This document shows positions 8,901-15,266 of a stretch of 15,321 nt of DNA, one piece after another. Location: the NCBI GenBank assembly GCA_016793305.1, contig JAEUHU010000103.1, positions 1 to 15,321 of the forward strand. Reading direction: 5' to 3'. The notes under the pieces are model-generated. The model was not told where the DNA came from, did no database searches, and saw only the letters and a list, made by a program, of their open reading frames with translations. Origin of the DNA: Planctomycetota bacterium (GTDB lineage: Bacteria > Planctomycetota > UBA1135 > UBA2386). The position numbers and the translations under genes are program-made. Numbering within the stretch: the first letter of the stretch is position 1; each line of letters begins with the position of its first letter.

Positions 8901-9034
8901 GGCTCCAGCAGGTCGCGCAGATCGTGGTGCTCGGCGAGCAGGCGCTGGGCCTGGTCCACCGTGGTCGGGCGATGCTCCAGGAACAGGGCGAGGGCCCGTT
9001 CGAGTCGATCGCCAGGCTGGGGGACGGCGGTCAT
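5942..9034 (-). CDS. Transmembrane Ser/Thr protein kinase fused to an FGE/SUMF1-like domain
   Basis: Read from the ATG at 9034, this is 1030 residues. A helical pre-kinase segment (1-62) is followed by a complete kinase domain (about 65-325): glycine loop LGRGGMGIVH (71-80), K94 in VAVKVL, E113, HRDVKPGN with catalytic D186, DFG (204-206) and SPE (230-232). One transmembrane helix lies at about 349-369. A long helical region follows (about 375-770), partly coiled-coil-like and without a recognised domain. Residues 772-1029 are a formylglycine-generating-enzyme (FGE/SUMF1) fold: FVLLPGGTFAMGA, ARHEVTQGQWARL, LPTEAQWEYGCRAG, PFGLFDTHGNVGEWC, RGGSY. It should lie outside the cytoplasmic membrane as a sensor or binding domain. 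The two cysteines near the C-terminus that catalysis needs in true FGE appear to be missing. The open frame continues upstream to 9454, inside the cyclase gene, but shows no domain there. Confidence 0.95.
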   Translation of the reverse strand: MTAVPQPGDRLERALALFLEHRPTTVDQAQRLLAEHHDLRDLLEPMLEPQVAAADDETETVLGDFRLVRELGRGGMGIVHEAWQRSLDRRVAVKVLAPALVASPSAIARFRREAAAAGRLRHPHIVEVLGFGSEQGQHFFAMQFVDGLALHDCAERFREPKRAVALAVQLASALAHAHQHGLVHRDVKPGNVLVRADDHALLTDFGVARDEALPSLTLEGGFLGTVDYASPEQLRGEAVDARTDVWALGVVLHELLTGAHPFRTATPQATMQKVLTSEPPSLRALPGVGDDLAAVVGHALEKSRLRRYATMTALHDDLQAVLAGRPVSVRLPTTGERFARWVAREPWQATALLVLAVGAAVAGSAFVLASRRADENQSLAIAEAKARTALASKVHDYDLLAGVVLHERAAQRVDTLVPAWPVQLPAMRQWLVDSAELQRMVPSIEAGIASLRARARPRNAAERETDRTSHPRFADWRLHARQLAWLETCAAIRAGTRRLPQPELPESMAGLDAKALNEQAWQRVAPQPRDRRHDGEPELGLLLAQHAVQRSRGTPLEAEHLDTLAWALLANGDEAGARAASAEATAKAGAAAADFAKYERNLDATLRDRDAGLARVRTRTAELAAELETPRTFSFDATADQFLHDTLVPLRERILDLVATQQPRIARRVQWAERVHSLTFAHPRAKVGWAAARSAIAVADDVVASRRYRGQEISLPDDAVLGLVPIGCNPVTKLWEFYDLASAWNGVDDPATLPIPEHRPDGGIAMDGATGIVFVLLPGGTFAMGAQAQDPDAANFDAEAPAFVGPVQQVELDAFLMARHEVTQGQWARLCTAANGQRPSGYPVGNEDYVGGTIDDAHPVEKVTWTLALQVLGEHGMTLPTEAQWEYGCRAGTTSPWWSGPDSASLLGCANVYDQTAATRALKRELHEPFDDGHAIHAPVGSFRANPFGLFDTHGNVGEWCLDAPAPNGVGFRPGDGARRQGTMPNDRSQRGGSYQQQGRSSRSSMWVIGPPETRAIDLGVRAVRRLARD

Positions 9035-9061
9035 GCGGAGCGGGCGGGGCGTCTGGTGGGG

Positions 9062-9090
9062 ACCACAGCGGCGGACGCCGCGGAACCACA
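9062..9090 (-). other. Hairpin flanked by direct repeats, between the cyclase and kinase genes
   Basis: In the 67-base gap between the cyclase stop (9102) and the kinase ATG (9034), a 5-bp stem (9068-9072 with 9077-9081, GCGGC/GCCGC, 4-base loop) is bracketed by two copies of ACCACA at 9062-9067 and 9085-9090 (TGTGGT on the coding strand, 23 bases apart). This could be a regulator-binding site or an RNA structure controlling kinase expression. It is short enough to be chance. Confidence 0.25.
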
Positions 9091-9101
9091 CACGGCGGAG
9101 A

Positions 9102-11210
9102 TCACTTGTGGTCGAGCCGGAACACGCCGTCGAAGGTCGGGTCGCCGAGCTTCTGTTGCCAGAGCGTGCGCAGCGGGTCGTCCGGCCGCAAGGTGGCACA
9201 CGCGGCGAAGCGTGCGTTCGCGGTGGCGCGGTCGCCCGCCCGGACCGCCGCGACCGCCTCGGCCCAGTGTGCGGCCATGTCGCGGTCGTCCGTCGTGGCG
9301 GCTGCGTGGCGCACCAGCGGTTCGAACACGGCGATCGGCTCGGCGCGGCCGACCACGGCGATGCGACCGACCTCGCGGCCGAGCACCTCGTCTGCGGCAT
9401 CGGCCCAGGCGGTGGCACTGACCAGGCAGTGCGTGCCGAACGCCTTGTTGGCACCCTCGAGGCGGGCGGCGAGGTTCACCGTGTCGCCGATCGCCGTGTA
9501 GTCGAATCGGGTCGCCGAACCCATGTTGCCGACCACCGCCGGCCCGCGGTGCACACCGATGCGCGTCGCGATCGGCGGCAGGCCGCGGGCTCGCAGTTCG
9601 GCGGCGATCCGTTCGCTGATGGCGAGCGCCTCGAGGGCGGCCAGCACGGCGGCGCGGCCGTGGGCCGGGGTCGGTGCCGGCGCGCCGAAGATCGCCATGA
9701 TCGCGTCGCCGACGAACTTGTCGATCACGCCGCGCTGCGCCAGCACCGGCGCACACATGCGCGTGAAGTAGTCGTTGAGGAATGCGACCAGCTGCTGTGG
9801 CTCGGTGTGTTCGGCCAGCGACGTGAAGCCCTGCAGGTCGGTGAAGAACAGCGTCACGTCGCAGGTCGCTCCACCCAGGCGCAGCGCGTCCGGATCGCGC
9901 AGCACCTCGGCGAGCACCTCGGGCGCCAGGTAGCTCTGGAACGCACGGTGCATCTGGCGCTTCTGCCGTCCTTCGACGAGCAGGCGCCACGCGAACGAGC
10001 CGCCGCTGGCCAGCGCCCCGGCGACCAGCGGGCCGGCGAGCGGCACCGCCAGCAGTCGGCTCCACGCGAACACGGCGCCGGCGAGCGCCACGCCGAGCAG
10101 CACGAGCAGTCCGGACAGGGGGGCGGCCACGCCGGGCAGCACGAACACCACCGCGGTCGCCGCGAGCGCCGCGATGGCGCCGAGCGGCAGGTCCCACGCA
10201 GGTACGCGCAGCGGATCGCCGTGCAGCAGGTTGTCGAGCGCGGTCGCGTGCAGCTCGACCCCCGGCAGGTGCGGATCGAGCGGCGTCGGGTGCGCGTCCT
10301 CGTAGCCGTCGGCGTGGATGCCGACCAGCACCAGCTTGTCGCGGAAGAAGTCCGCCGGATACAGCGGTGCCTGCCCCGCGTCGACGCGGTTGATCGACTC
10401 CAGCACGTTGACGAACTTGACCTTCGCGAACGAGAACGCGGGTCCGCGCAGGTTCAGCAGCAGGCGCGCGTCGGTCGGGCACGGCACGCTGCCGCCGTGC
10501 GGCAGTTCGAGCACGCCGTCGCGCCAGGTCACGGCCGTCGCCGGCCAGCCTGCCTGCAGCGTGGCGAGCGCCAGCGACGGCTGTGCAGTAGCCTCACCCT
10601 CGGGCCGGGCGGCGAGGCGCAGCAGGTCGTAACGGCGGTAGGTGCCGTCGGCGTCGGCCTTGACGTTGACGAAGCCCAACCGGTCGGCGCCGGGCACCAG
10701 CTCCGGGATCGGCAGCACGACGCCGCGTTCGACCGGGCGCCGCAGCGTCCCGGTGGCGAGCGGCAGCGCGTTCGCCGAGAGGGCCGCGTTCTCGTCGGTG
10801 TCGCGTCCGCCGTCGCGGAAGGTCACGAACTTCAACGCCAGTGCGTCGCCCTTGCCCTCGGCGAGCGCCTGGCCGAACGCGCGGTCGTCCTCGGCGATCC
10901 CGCGCTGGTCGAACAGCACGTCGAAGCCGACCGCGCGGGCGCCAGCGCTGCGCAGGTGCTGCAGCACCTGTCCGTACACTTCGCGCGGCCAGGGGAACGG
11001 CACGCCGTTCCGGTCCATGTACTCCATCGACTCCTGGTCGATCCACGCGATCACGATCTCGCTGGCCGGCGCCCGTCGACCGACGCCGAGGCGATGGCGC
11101 GCGTCGAGCGTCAGCAGCTCGAGCCGCCCGACCACGCCGGCGGCATCGAGCAGCAGGGTCGAGGCGAGGGCCGCGGCGGCGAGCGACGCGGCGACGACGA
11201 GACGGCGCAT
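9102..11210 (-). CDS. CHASE2-domain class III adenylate/guanylate cyclase
   Basis: The 702-residue membrane protein begins with one hydrophobic segment (about 4-24). A CHASE2 sensor domain (about 30-330) follows, seen in IAWIDQESMEYM, GVPFPWPREVYGQVLQHL, AVGFDVLFDQR and FRDKLVLVGIHADGYED, and predicted to lie outside the cytoplasmic membrane. Two or three membrane helices come next (about 342-410). The class III cyclase domain (about 445-630) has both metal-binding aspartates, D458 in FFTDLQGFT and D502 in KFVGDAIMAIFG, the purine-contacting K498 and T572 (YTAIGDTVN), and the transition-state pair N579/R583. The K/T combination is usual in bacterial adenylate cyclases, so cAMP is the likely product, though cGMP is not excluded. 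A helical, TPR-like tail (about 640-702) ends the protein. The neighbours are the kinase gene (67 bases downstream) and the repeat-protein gene (39 bases upstream). No Shine-Dalgarno precedes the ATG. Confidence 0.95.
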   Translation of the reverse strand: MRRLVVAASLAAAALASTLLLDAAGVVGRLELLTLDARHRLGVGRRAPASEIVIAWIDQESMEYMDRNGVPFPWPREVYGQVLQHLRSAGARAVGFDVLFDQRGIAEDDRAFGQALAEGKGDALALKFVTFRDGGRDTDENAALSANALPLATGTLRRPVERGVVLPIPELVPGADRLGFVNVKADADGTYRRYDLLRLAARPEGEATAQPSLALATLQAGWPATAVTWRDGVLELPHGGSVPCPTDARLLLNLRGPAFSFAKVKFVNVLESINRVDAGQAPLYPADFFRDKLVLVGIHADGYEDAHPTPLDPHLPGVELHATALDNLLHGDPLRVPAWDLPLGAIAALAATAVVFVLPGVAAPLSGLLVLLGVALAGAVFAWSRLLAVPLAGPLVAGALASGGSFAWRLLVEGRQKRQMHRAFQSYLAPEVLAEVLRDPDALRLGGATCDVTLFFTDLQGFTSLAEHTEPQQLVAFLNDYFTRMCAPVLAQRGVIDKFVGDAIMAIFGAPAPTPAHGRAAVLAALEALAISERIAAELRARGLPPIATRIGVHRGPAVVGNMGSATRFDYTAIGDTVNLAARLEGANKAFGTHCLVSATAWADAADEVLGREVGRIAVVGRAEPIAVFEPLVRHAAATTDDRDMAAHWAEAVAAVRAGDRATANARFAACATLRPDDPLRTLWQQKLGDPTFDGVFRLDHK

Positions 11211-11249
11211 CGCCGTGTTGTAGCTGCGCGCCCGTTCGGCGCCACCGCA

Positions 11250-12953
11250 CTACTCGACCACGAATGGCGTCTTCGCGGTGTCCAGCACGTTCGCCCCGCT
11301 CAGGTCGCGCAGGCGCAGCACCATGTCGATCGGCCGGCCGAGGAACGGCGTCGGCACGATCGGCAGCGGCACGAACACCGCGATCACCGTCACCGGGAAC
11401 GGCGGCAAGTCGAGCATCTCGCCGTAGGCGAGCCAGATCGTGCTGCCGTCGGGCAGCTCGACGCCCAGGTCGAGCAGCAAGGGGCCGCCGCCGGGCTGCA
11501 GGTTGTGCAGCATCGCGTTCAGGGGCAGCCAACCGCCCTGCGTCATCGTCAGGGTGCCGAAGCCGGTCAACACGCAGCGCGCGCCCTTCGCCGCCAGAAC
11601 GGGGTTCAGCACGGTGGTCGCGGCGATCGTCACGAACTGGCTCTGCGGGGCGGCGACGCTGCCCTCGGCAGGCACCAGGTCGACGCGGTAGTCGCCCGGG
11701 GGCACGAACGTCGCGAAGCCGCCGCCGGCCCCCGTGGTGCTGCCGGCGGTCACCACCTGCACGTCCTCGGGGAGCTTGAAGAATCGCACCGACGCGCCGG
11801 GTTCGGGACCGAGCGGCCCCTGCACCACGCCGGAGACGGCGAGGCCGGCGGGCAGCACCAGCGAGCCGAGCGAAGTGGGCCCGGCCAGCGTCACCGGCGC
11901 GGACACGATGCCGTGGCTGCCGTCGCCGGCCTGCGGTTCGACGCGCACGCGCAGCGCCACCCCGGTCGGCACCGCGACCGAGAACGTGCCGTTGGCGGCG
12001 GTGGCGTCGCGCGGCGTCACGATCTTGCCGCCGTCGGGCAGCAGCACGTCGATGTCGACGCCCGCGGCCGGCAGGCCGCCGCGCAGCACGGTGCCGCTCA
12101 GCAGGGCCCCGTTCTGCAGGCGCACCTGGCCGAGCGACTGCGAGCCGAACACCAGCACGCCGTAGAGCTGTCGGGCGACGTGCGTGTTGCCGACCGGCGG
12201 GGTCACCTCCAGGTCCATGATCCCGAACGGCAGCGGCAGCGAGAACTGGCCGAACGTGTTGGTCAGCTCGTTCGGCAGCACGATGCGTTCGCCGGTCAGC
12301 GCGTCGACGGCCCGCAGGCGCGTGCTCCCGATCGGCAGTCCGCTCGCCTGGTCGACGACCGAACCGGTGACGAGGTACGCGGTGCGCAACAGGACGTCGC
12401 CGAGCGGCACGGCGGCACCGACCACCACGTCCTCGATCTGGCGTGGCACCAGCAGCGCTCCGACCGGCGGCACGACTCGCACGTCGAGCGTGCCGGCCGG
12501 CACGACGATCGCGAAGCTGCCGGTGAGGTCCGTGCCGTCGCGCGGCGTGAACAGCTTGGTGCCGTCCTGCGTGTAGGCGTTCAGGTTGCAGCCCGGCACC
12601 GGCTGGCCGGCTTCGTTGCGCGCCACGCCGCTGATCACGAAGCCTGGTTGCAGCACGACGTCGCCGAGGTCGGTGACGCCGTTGACGACGACCGTCTGCA
12701 TGCGCGCAGCCCAGGGTGCCGCGAACGGCGGCACGAACTCGACGTCGTAGTCGTTGCCGTTCTGCAGGCCGGTGAGCGTGAACGTGCCGGTCGCGTCGGA
12801 CGTGGCCGGCGTCGTGCCGCTGCCGGCGTCGACGACGATGCCGGCGAGCGGCACGTTGGCGGGCGACACGAGGCGCCCGGTCAGGGATTGCGCTGTGACC
12901 GGCGCCATCGCCAGGAACGCCGCGCAGCAGCGGGAGAGGAGGAAGGTTCGCAT
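11250..12953 (-). CDS. Exported protein with five carboxypeptidase-regulatory-like repeats
   Basis: Starting at the ATG at 12953 (567 residues), there is a signal peptide with likely cleavage after APVTA (residue 21). It has no lipobox. Five related units follow, each a beta-sandwich of the carboxypeptidase-regulatory-like type, roughly 24-76, 107-163, 195-253, 285-340 and 372-428, at 83-90 residue spacing. Each runs from an S/TG-x-V opening through a GxF strand to a closing VPP-like motif. Residues about 456-567 form a separate C-terminal beta-rich domain (LDLGVELPDGSTIWLAYGE) seen, as far as I recall, in other secreted bacterial proteins of unclear role. Such repeats are usually structural and occur in surface or secreted proteins; no catalytic motif is visible. 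The open frame reaches back to 13034, but the signal peptide fixes this start. It lies 37 bases after the beta-helix gene. Confidence 0.85.
   Translation of the reverse strand: MRTFLLSRCCAAFLAMAPVTAQSLTGRLVSPANVPLAGIVVDAGSGTTPATSDATGTFTLTGLQNGNDYDVEFVPPFAAPWAARMQTVVVNGVTDLGDVVLQPGFVISGVARNEAGQPVPGCNLNAYTQDGTKLFTPRDGTDLTGSFAIVVPAGTLDVRVVPPVGALLVPRQIEDVVVGAAVPLGDVLLRTAYLVTGSVVDQASGLPIGSTRLRAVDALTGERIVLPNELTNTFGQFSLPLPFGIMDLEVTPPVGNTHVARQLYGVLVFGSQSLGQVRLQNGALLSGTVLRGGLPAAGVDIDVLLPDGGKIVTPRDATAANGTFSVAVPTGVALRVRVEPQAGDGSHGIVSAPVTLAGPTSLGSLVLPAGLAVSGVVQGPLGPEPGASVRFFKLPEDVQVVTAGSTTGAGGGFATFVPPGDYRVDLVPAEGSVAAPQSQFVTIAATTVLNPVLAAKGARCVLTGFGTLTMTQGGWLPLNAMLHNLQPGGGPLLLDLGVELPDGSTIWLAYGEMLDLPPFPVTVIAVFVPLPIVPTPFLGRPIDMVLRLRDLSGANVLDTAKTPFVVE
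11670..12884 (-). repeat. Five tandem domain repeats within the exported repeat protein
   Basis: The five units of about 53-59 residues, each followed by a spacer, are diverged at protein level. Units 2 and 4 are the closest pair: LFTPRDGTDLTGSFAIVVP resembles IVTPRDATAANGTFSVAVP. Units 2 and 3 both end in a VxPPVG motif, and each is followed by a VARQ- or VPRQ-like motif. The pattern suggests old internal duplication of one domain with its linker rather than recent expansion. Confidence 0.75.
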
Positions 12954-12990
12954 GGGTTCGTTCTGGGTGGAGGTGTGGGACGGGATCGGG

Positions 12991-15264
12991 TCAGAGCACG
13001 CGCACCGGCAGCACCACGGGGGCGGCCAGCGCACTGCCGTCCTGGCCGCGCAGGTCGCCCTGCAGGGTCACGGTGACGGTGCCGCTCCAGGCGGCGGTGG
13101 GGGCGAGCGTCACGTCGGTGCCGCTGCTGGACAGGTTCACGGCGATCGGCACGCCGTTGCGTTCGACGAGCACGCGATCCGCGGTCAGCGAGGCGACGTC
13201 GACGGCGCGGTCGAAGCTCAGCACCAGCGGCGTCGTGCCGCCGACACCGACCGACAGCGACGGGCTCGTGCGCAGCAGCTGCAGCGTGGCCGCGCGCAGC
13301 GGCGAACGGCCGCCCGGCACGTCGCCGGCGCCGATCGCCGCCGGGCCCGCGTCCGGGGCCGTGGTGCCGATCGGTGCCACGCCGGCGTTCTCCGCCGCCG
13401 AGCCGACCGACGGCGTGAGGTCGAGGACCACGTTCGAGCTCGCGTAGGCGGCGACGCTGGTCGGGGCCAGCAACGCCGTCGGCGCGGTGTCGAGCACCAG
13501 CGAGGTCGCCGCACTCTGCAGCACGGCGCGGCGCGTGTCGTCGTCGCCGACGACCACGTCGGTGCCGCCGGCGAAGCCGCTGTTGGTCGACACGGTCAGC
13601 GTGGCGAGCGACGCGGCGGTGACCGTCGCGAACGCGGTCGGCGCGTTGACGAACACGGCGTCGGCGTCGACGTTGCCGTCGCCGACCACGCCGGTGCGCG
13701 GCGCGCCCTGCCGCGTGAACACGCTGTTGGCGACGCCGGCGGTGCCGGTGTCGCTGCGCACGCCGCCGCCGGCGTTGCCGGCGAAGCCGCAGTGCGCGAC
13801 CAGCAGCGTCTTGTTGCCCGACACGACGCGCGCCCCGGCGCCGAGGTTGCCGGCCAGCCACGAGCCCTGCAGCAGGATCTCGCCGCCGGTCGTCTCGCTG
13901 GTCACCTGCACGCCGTCGGTGGCGTTCGCGGTGCAACGCAGGTCGGTCAGCACGGCGGTGCCGCGTGCGTCGGCGTCGATCCGCACCCCGGCGAGGCGAT
14001 TGCCGCGCAGCAGCGAGCCGCGCACCTCGAGGTCGGCGGCGAAGCCGGGCTGGGCCTCGTGCTCCTGGTCGAGCAGCAGGCCGTCGGCGCCGTTCAGCTC
14101 GAACCGGCAGTTGTCGATGCGCACCACGAACGCGCCGGTGCCGGCGGCCAGCGGGGCGGCCGCGAGGTCGACCTCGAGGCCGGTCAGGCCGTTGCCGAAC
14201 CAGCGGCTCGACGTCGCCAGCAGTGACACGCTGCCGTTGTCGGGGCACTGCAGGTCGTCGACGTCGAAGCCCTTGCGCACGTTCGCGTCGAAGTGCGAGC
14301 CGGCCAGCACGAGGTCGACCGGCCCGGCGGTCGACGCCCCGTCGCCGCCGTTCTCGAGCACGTTGCACGCGATCACCGCGAGGCGGCGGTTCGGCGTCGG
14401 CGTGGTGGCCACGACCTTGATGCCGCGGTCGAGGCAGCGGCGGATCGTCAGCGAACGCAGCTCCACGTCGCCGTCGACCACGTCGACGCCCTTCAGCACC
14501 GCGTTGGCCGGGTCGAGCACGAGCCCGTCGAGCGTGCCGTCGCTGCCGCCGGTCTGCACCGACACGAGCTCCTGCGTGGTCGAGCCGACGAGGCGCGTGC
14601 CGCCGCCGGCCGGCGCGCGCGCCGCCAGCGTGAACGTGCCGTCGAAGCCGCCGGCGACGTGCACGTTCGGGCCGAGCGCGAACGGACCGTTGCCGTAGTC
14701 GCCGGTGCGCACCCAGACGTTGCCGCCGTTCTGGGCGCCCGCGACCAGCATCGCGTCGGCGAGGCTCGGGAACGCGGTCGCGGGCGACAGGCCGTTCGCG
14801 CCGGCGGCGCTGGCACTCGCGTCGACGTAGAGCGGGGCCGCGGGGCGCACCCGCACGACCGCGCCGACCGGCGTCCACGGCGTGGTGCCGGTCGCGCGCA
14901 CGGCGAGGCCGAAGAACACGTCGCTGCCGTCGGTCAGGCCGTTCACGAGCGGGCTGCTGGTGGCCAGCGGCGCCTGCACGGGTGCACCGGCGTAGACGGT
15001 GCCGGCACTGCTGCCCTGGAACAGCGCGGCCTCGAAGCCGGTGCCGGGCAACGTCACGTCGATGCGGGCCTGGCCGGAGCCGGCCGCGGCGGCGATCACG
15101 CCGCTCCCGGCGGGGGACGCGGGGACGGTGTGCGGCGGCGGCGTGATCGGCGTGCCGCCGCCACCACCACCACCGCCACCACCACCACCGCCACCTCCGC
15201 CACCGCCACCACAGGCGGCGAGCGAGAACAACACGGACACGGACAGGAGGGATCGCGGATTCAT
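12991..15264 (-). CDS. Parallel beta-helix surface lipoprotein with poly-glycine linker
   Basis: The 757-residue protein has a lipoprotein signal (MNPRSLLSVSVLFSLAAC, lipid-attachment Cys18), followed at once by 19 glycines (19-37) and a Pro/Thr stretch, a flexible tether. Residues about 53-141 look like a fibronectin-III-type or Ig-type domain. From LYVDASASAAGANGLSPATA (145-164) and NVWVRTGDYGNG begins a right-handed parallel beta-helix, with short turns repeating to about residue 520 (LVLAGSHFDANVRKGFDV, IDNCRFELNGADGLLL, DLRCTANATDGVQV, LVAHCGFAGNAGGGV). Residues about 668-757 resemble a bacterial Ig-like domain of the Big_5/SbsA kind (LVLSFDRAVDVASLTADRV). It is probably anchored in the outer membrane and may bind or process polysaccharide, but no catalytic residues can be assigned. 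The start lies 2 bases after the stop of the upstream gene, so the two are probably cotranslated. The 37 bases between this stop and the next gene's start hold nothing I recognise. Confidence 0.88.
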   Translation of the reverse strand: MNPRSLLSVSVLFSLAACGGGGGGGGGGGGGGGGGGGTPITPPPHTVPASPAGSGVIAAAAGSGQARIDVTLPGTGFEAALFQGSSAGTVYAGAPVQAPLATSSPLVNGLTDGSDVFFGLAVRATGTTPWTPVGAVVRVRPAAPLYVDASASAAGANGLSPATAFPSLADAMLVAGAQNGGNVWVRTGDYGNGPFALGPNVHVAGGFDGTFTLAARAPAGGGTRLVGSTTQELVSVQTGGSDGTLDGLVLDPANAVLKGVDVVDGDVELRSLTIRRCLDRGIKVVATTPTPNRRLAVIACNVLENGGDGASTAGPVDLVLAGSHFDANVRKGFDVDDLQCPDNGSVSLLATSSRWFGNGLTGLEVDLAAAPLAAGTGAFVVRIDNCRFELNGADGLLLDQEHEAQPGFAADLEVRGSLLRGNRLAGVRIDADARGTAVLTDLRCTANATDGVQVTSETTGGEILLQGSWLAGNLGAGARVVSGNKTLLVAHCGFAGNAGGGVRSDTGTAGVANSVFTRQGAPRTGVVGDGNVDADAVFVNAPTAFATVTAASLATLTVSTNSGFAGGTDVVVGDDDTRRAVLQSAATSLVLDTAPTALLAPTSVAAYASSNVVLDLTPSVGSAAENAGVAPIGTTAPDAGPAAIGAGDVPGGRSPLRAATLQLLRTSPSLSVGVGGTTPLVLSFDRAVDVASLTADRVLVERNGVPIAVNLSSSGTDVTLAPTAAWSGTVTVTLQGDLRGQDGSALAAPVVLPVRVL
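15154..15210 (-). repeat. Poly-glycine codon tract (19 codons)
   Basis: Nineteen consecutive glycine codons, mostly GGT and GGC with one GGA, directly follow the lipid-attachment cysteine codon of the beta-helix lipoprotein. Runs of four identical triplets inside the tract could change length by slippage. Changes in whole triplets would keep the frame, altering tether length without switching the gene off. Confidence 0.9.
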
Positions 15265-15266
15265 GG

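Noticed and set aside
6173..9421. A 1082-codon open frame on the plus strand across the kinase gene
   Set aside because: It is antisense to the kinase, whose catalytic motifs and FGE domain are intact; the composition is Arg/His/Val-rich with no recognisable fold.
9035..9454. Longer kinase starting at 9454
   Set aside because: The extra 140 residues lie within the conserved 3' part of the cyclase gene, are Arg/Pro/Thr-rich and match nothing; the ATG at 9034 begins the normal pre-kinase segment.
8361..13076. A 1571-codon open frame on the plus strand, opposite the kinase, cyclase, repeat-protein and beta-helix genes
   Set aside because: It spans several well-supported minus-strand genes. The translation is a low-complexity mix of Arg, Ala, His and Gln with no domain, as expected when GC-rich third positions remove stops on the opposite strand.
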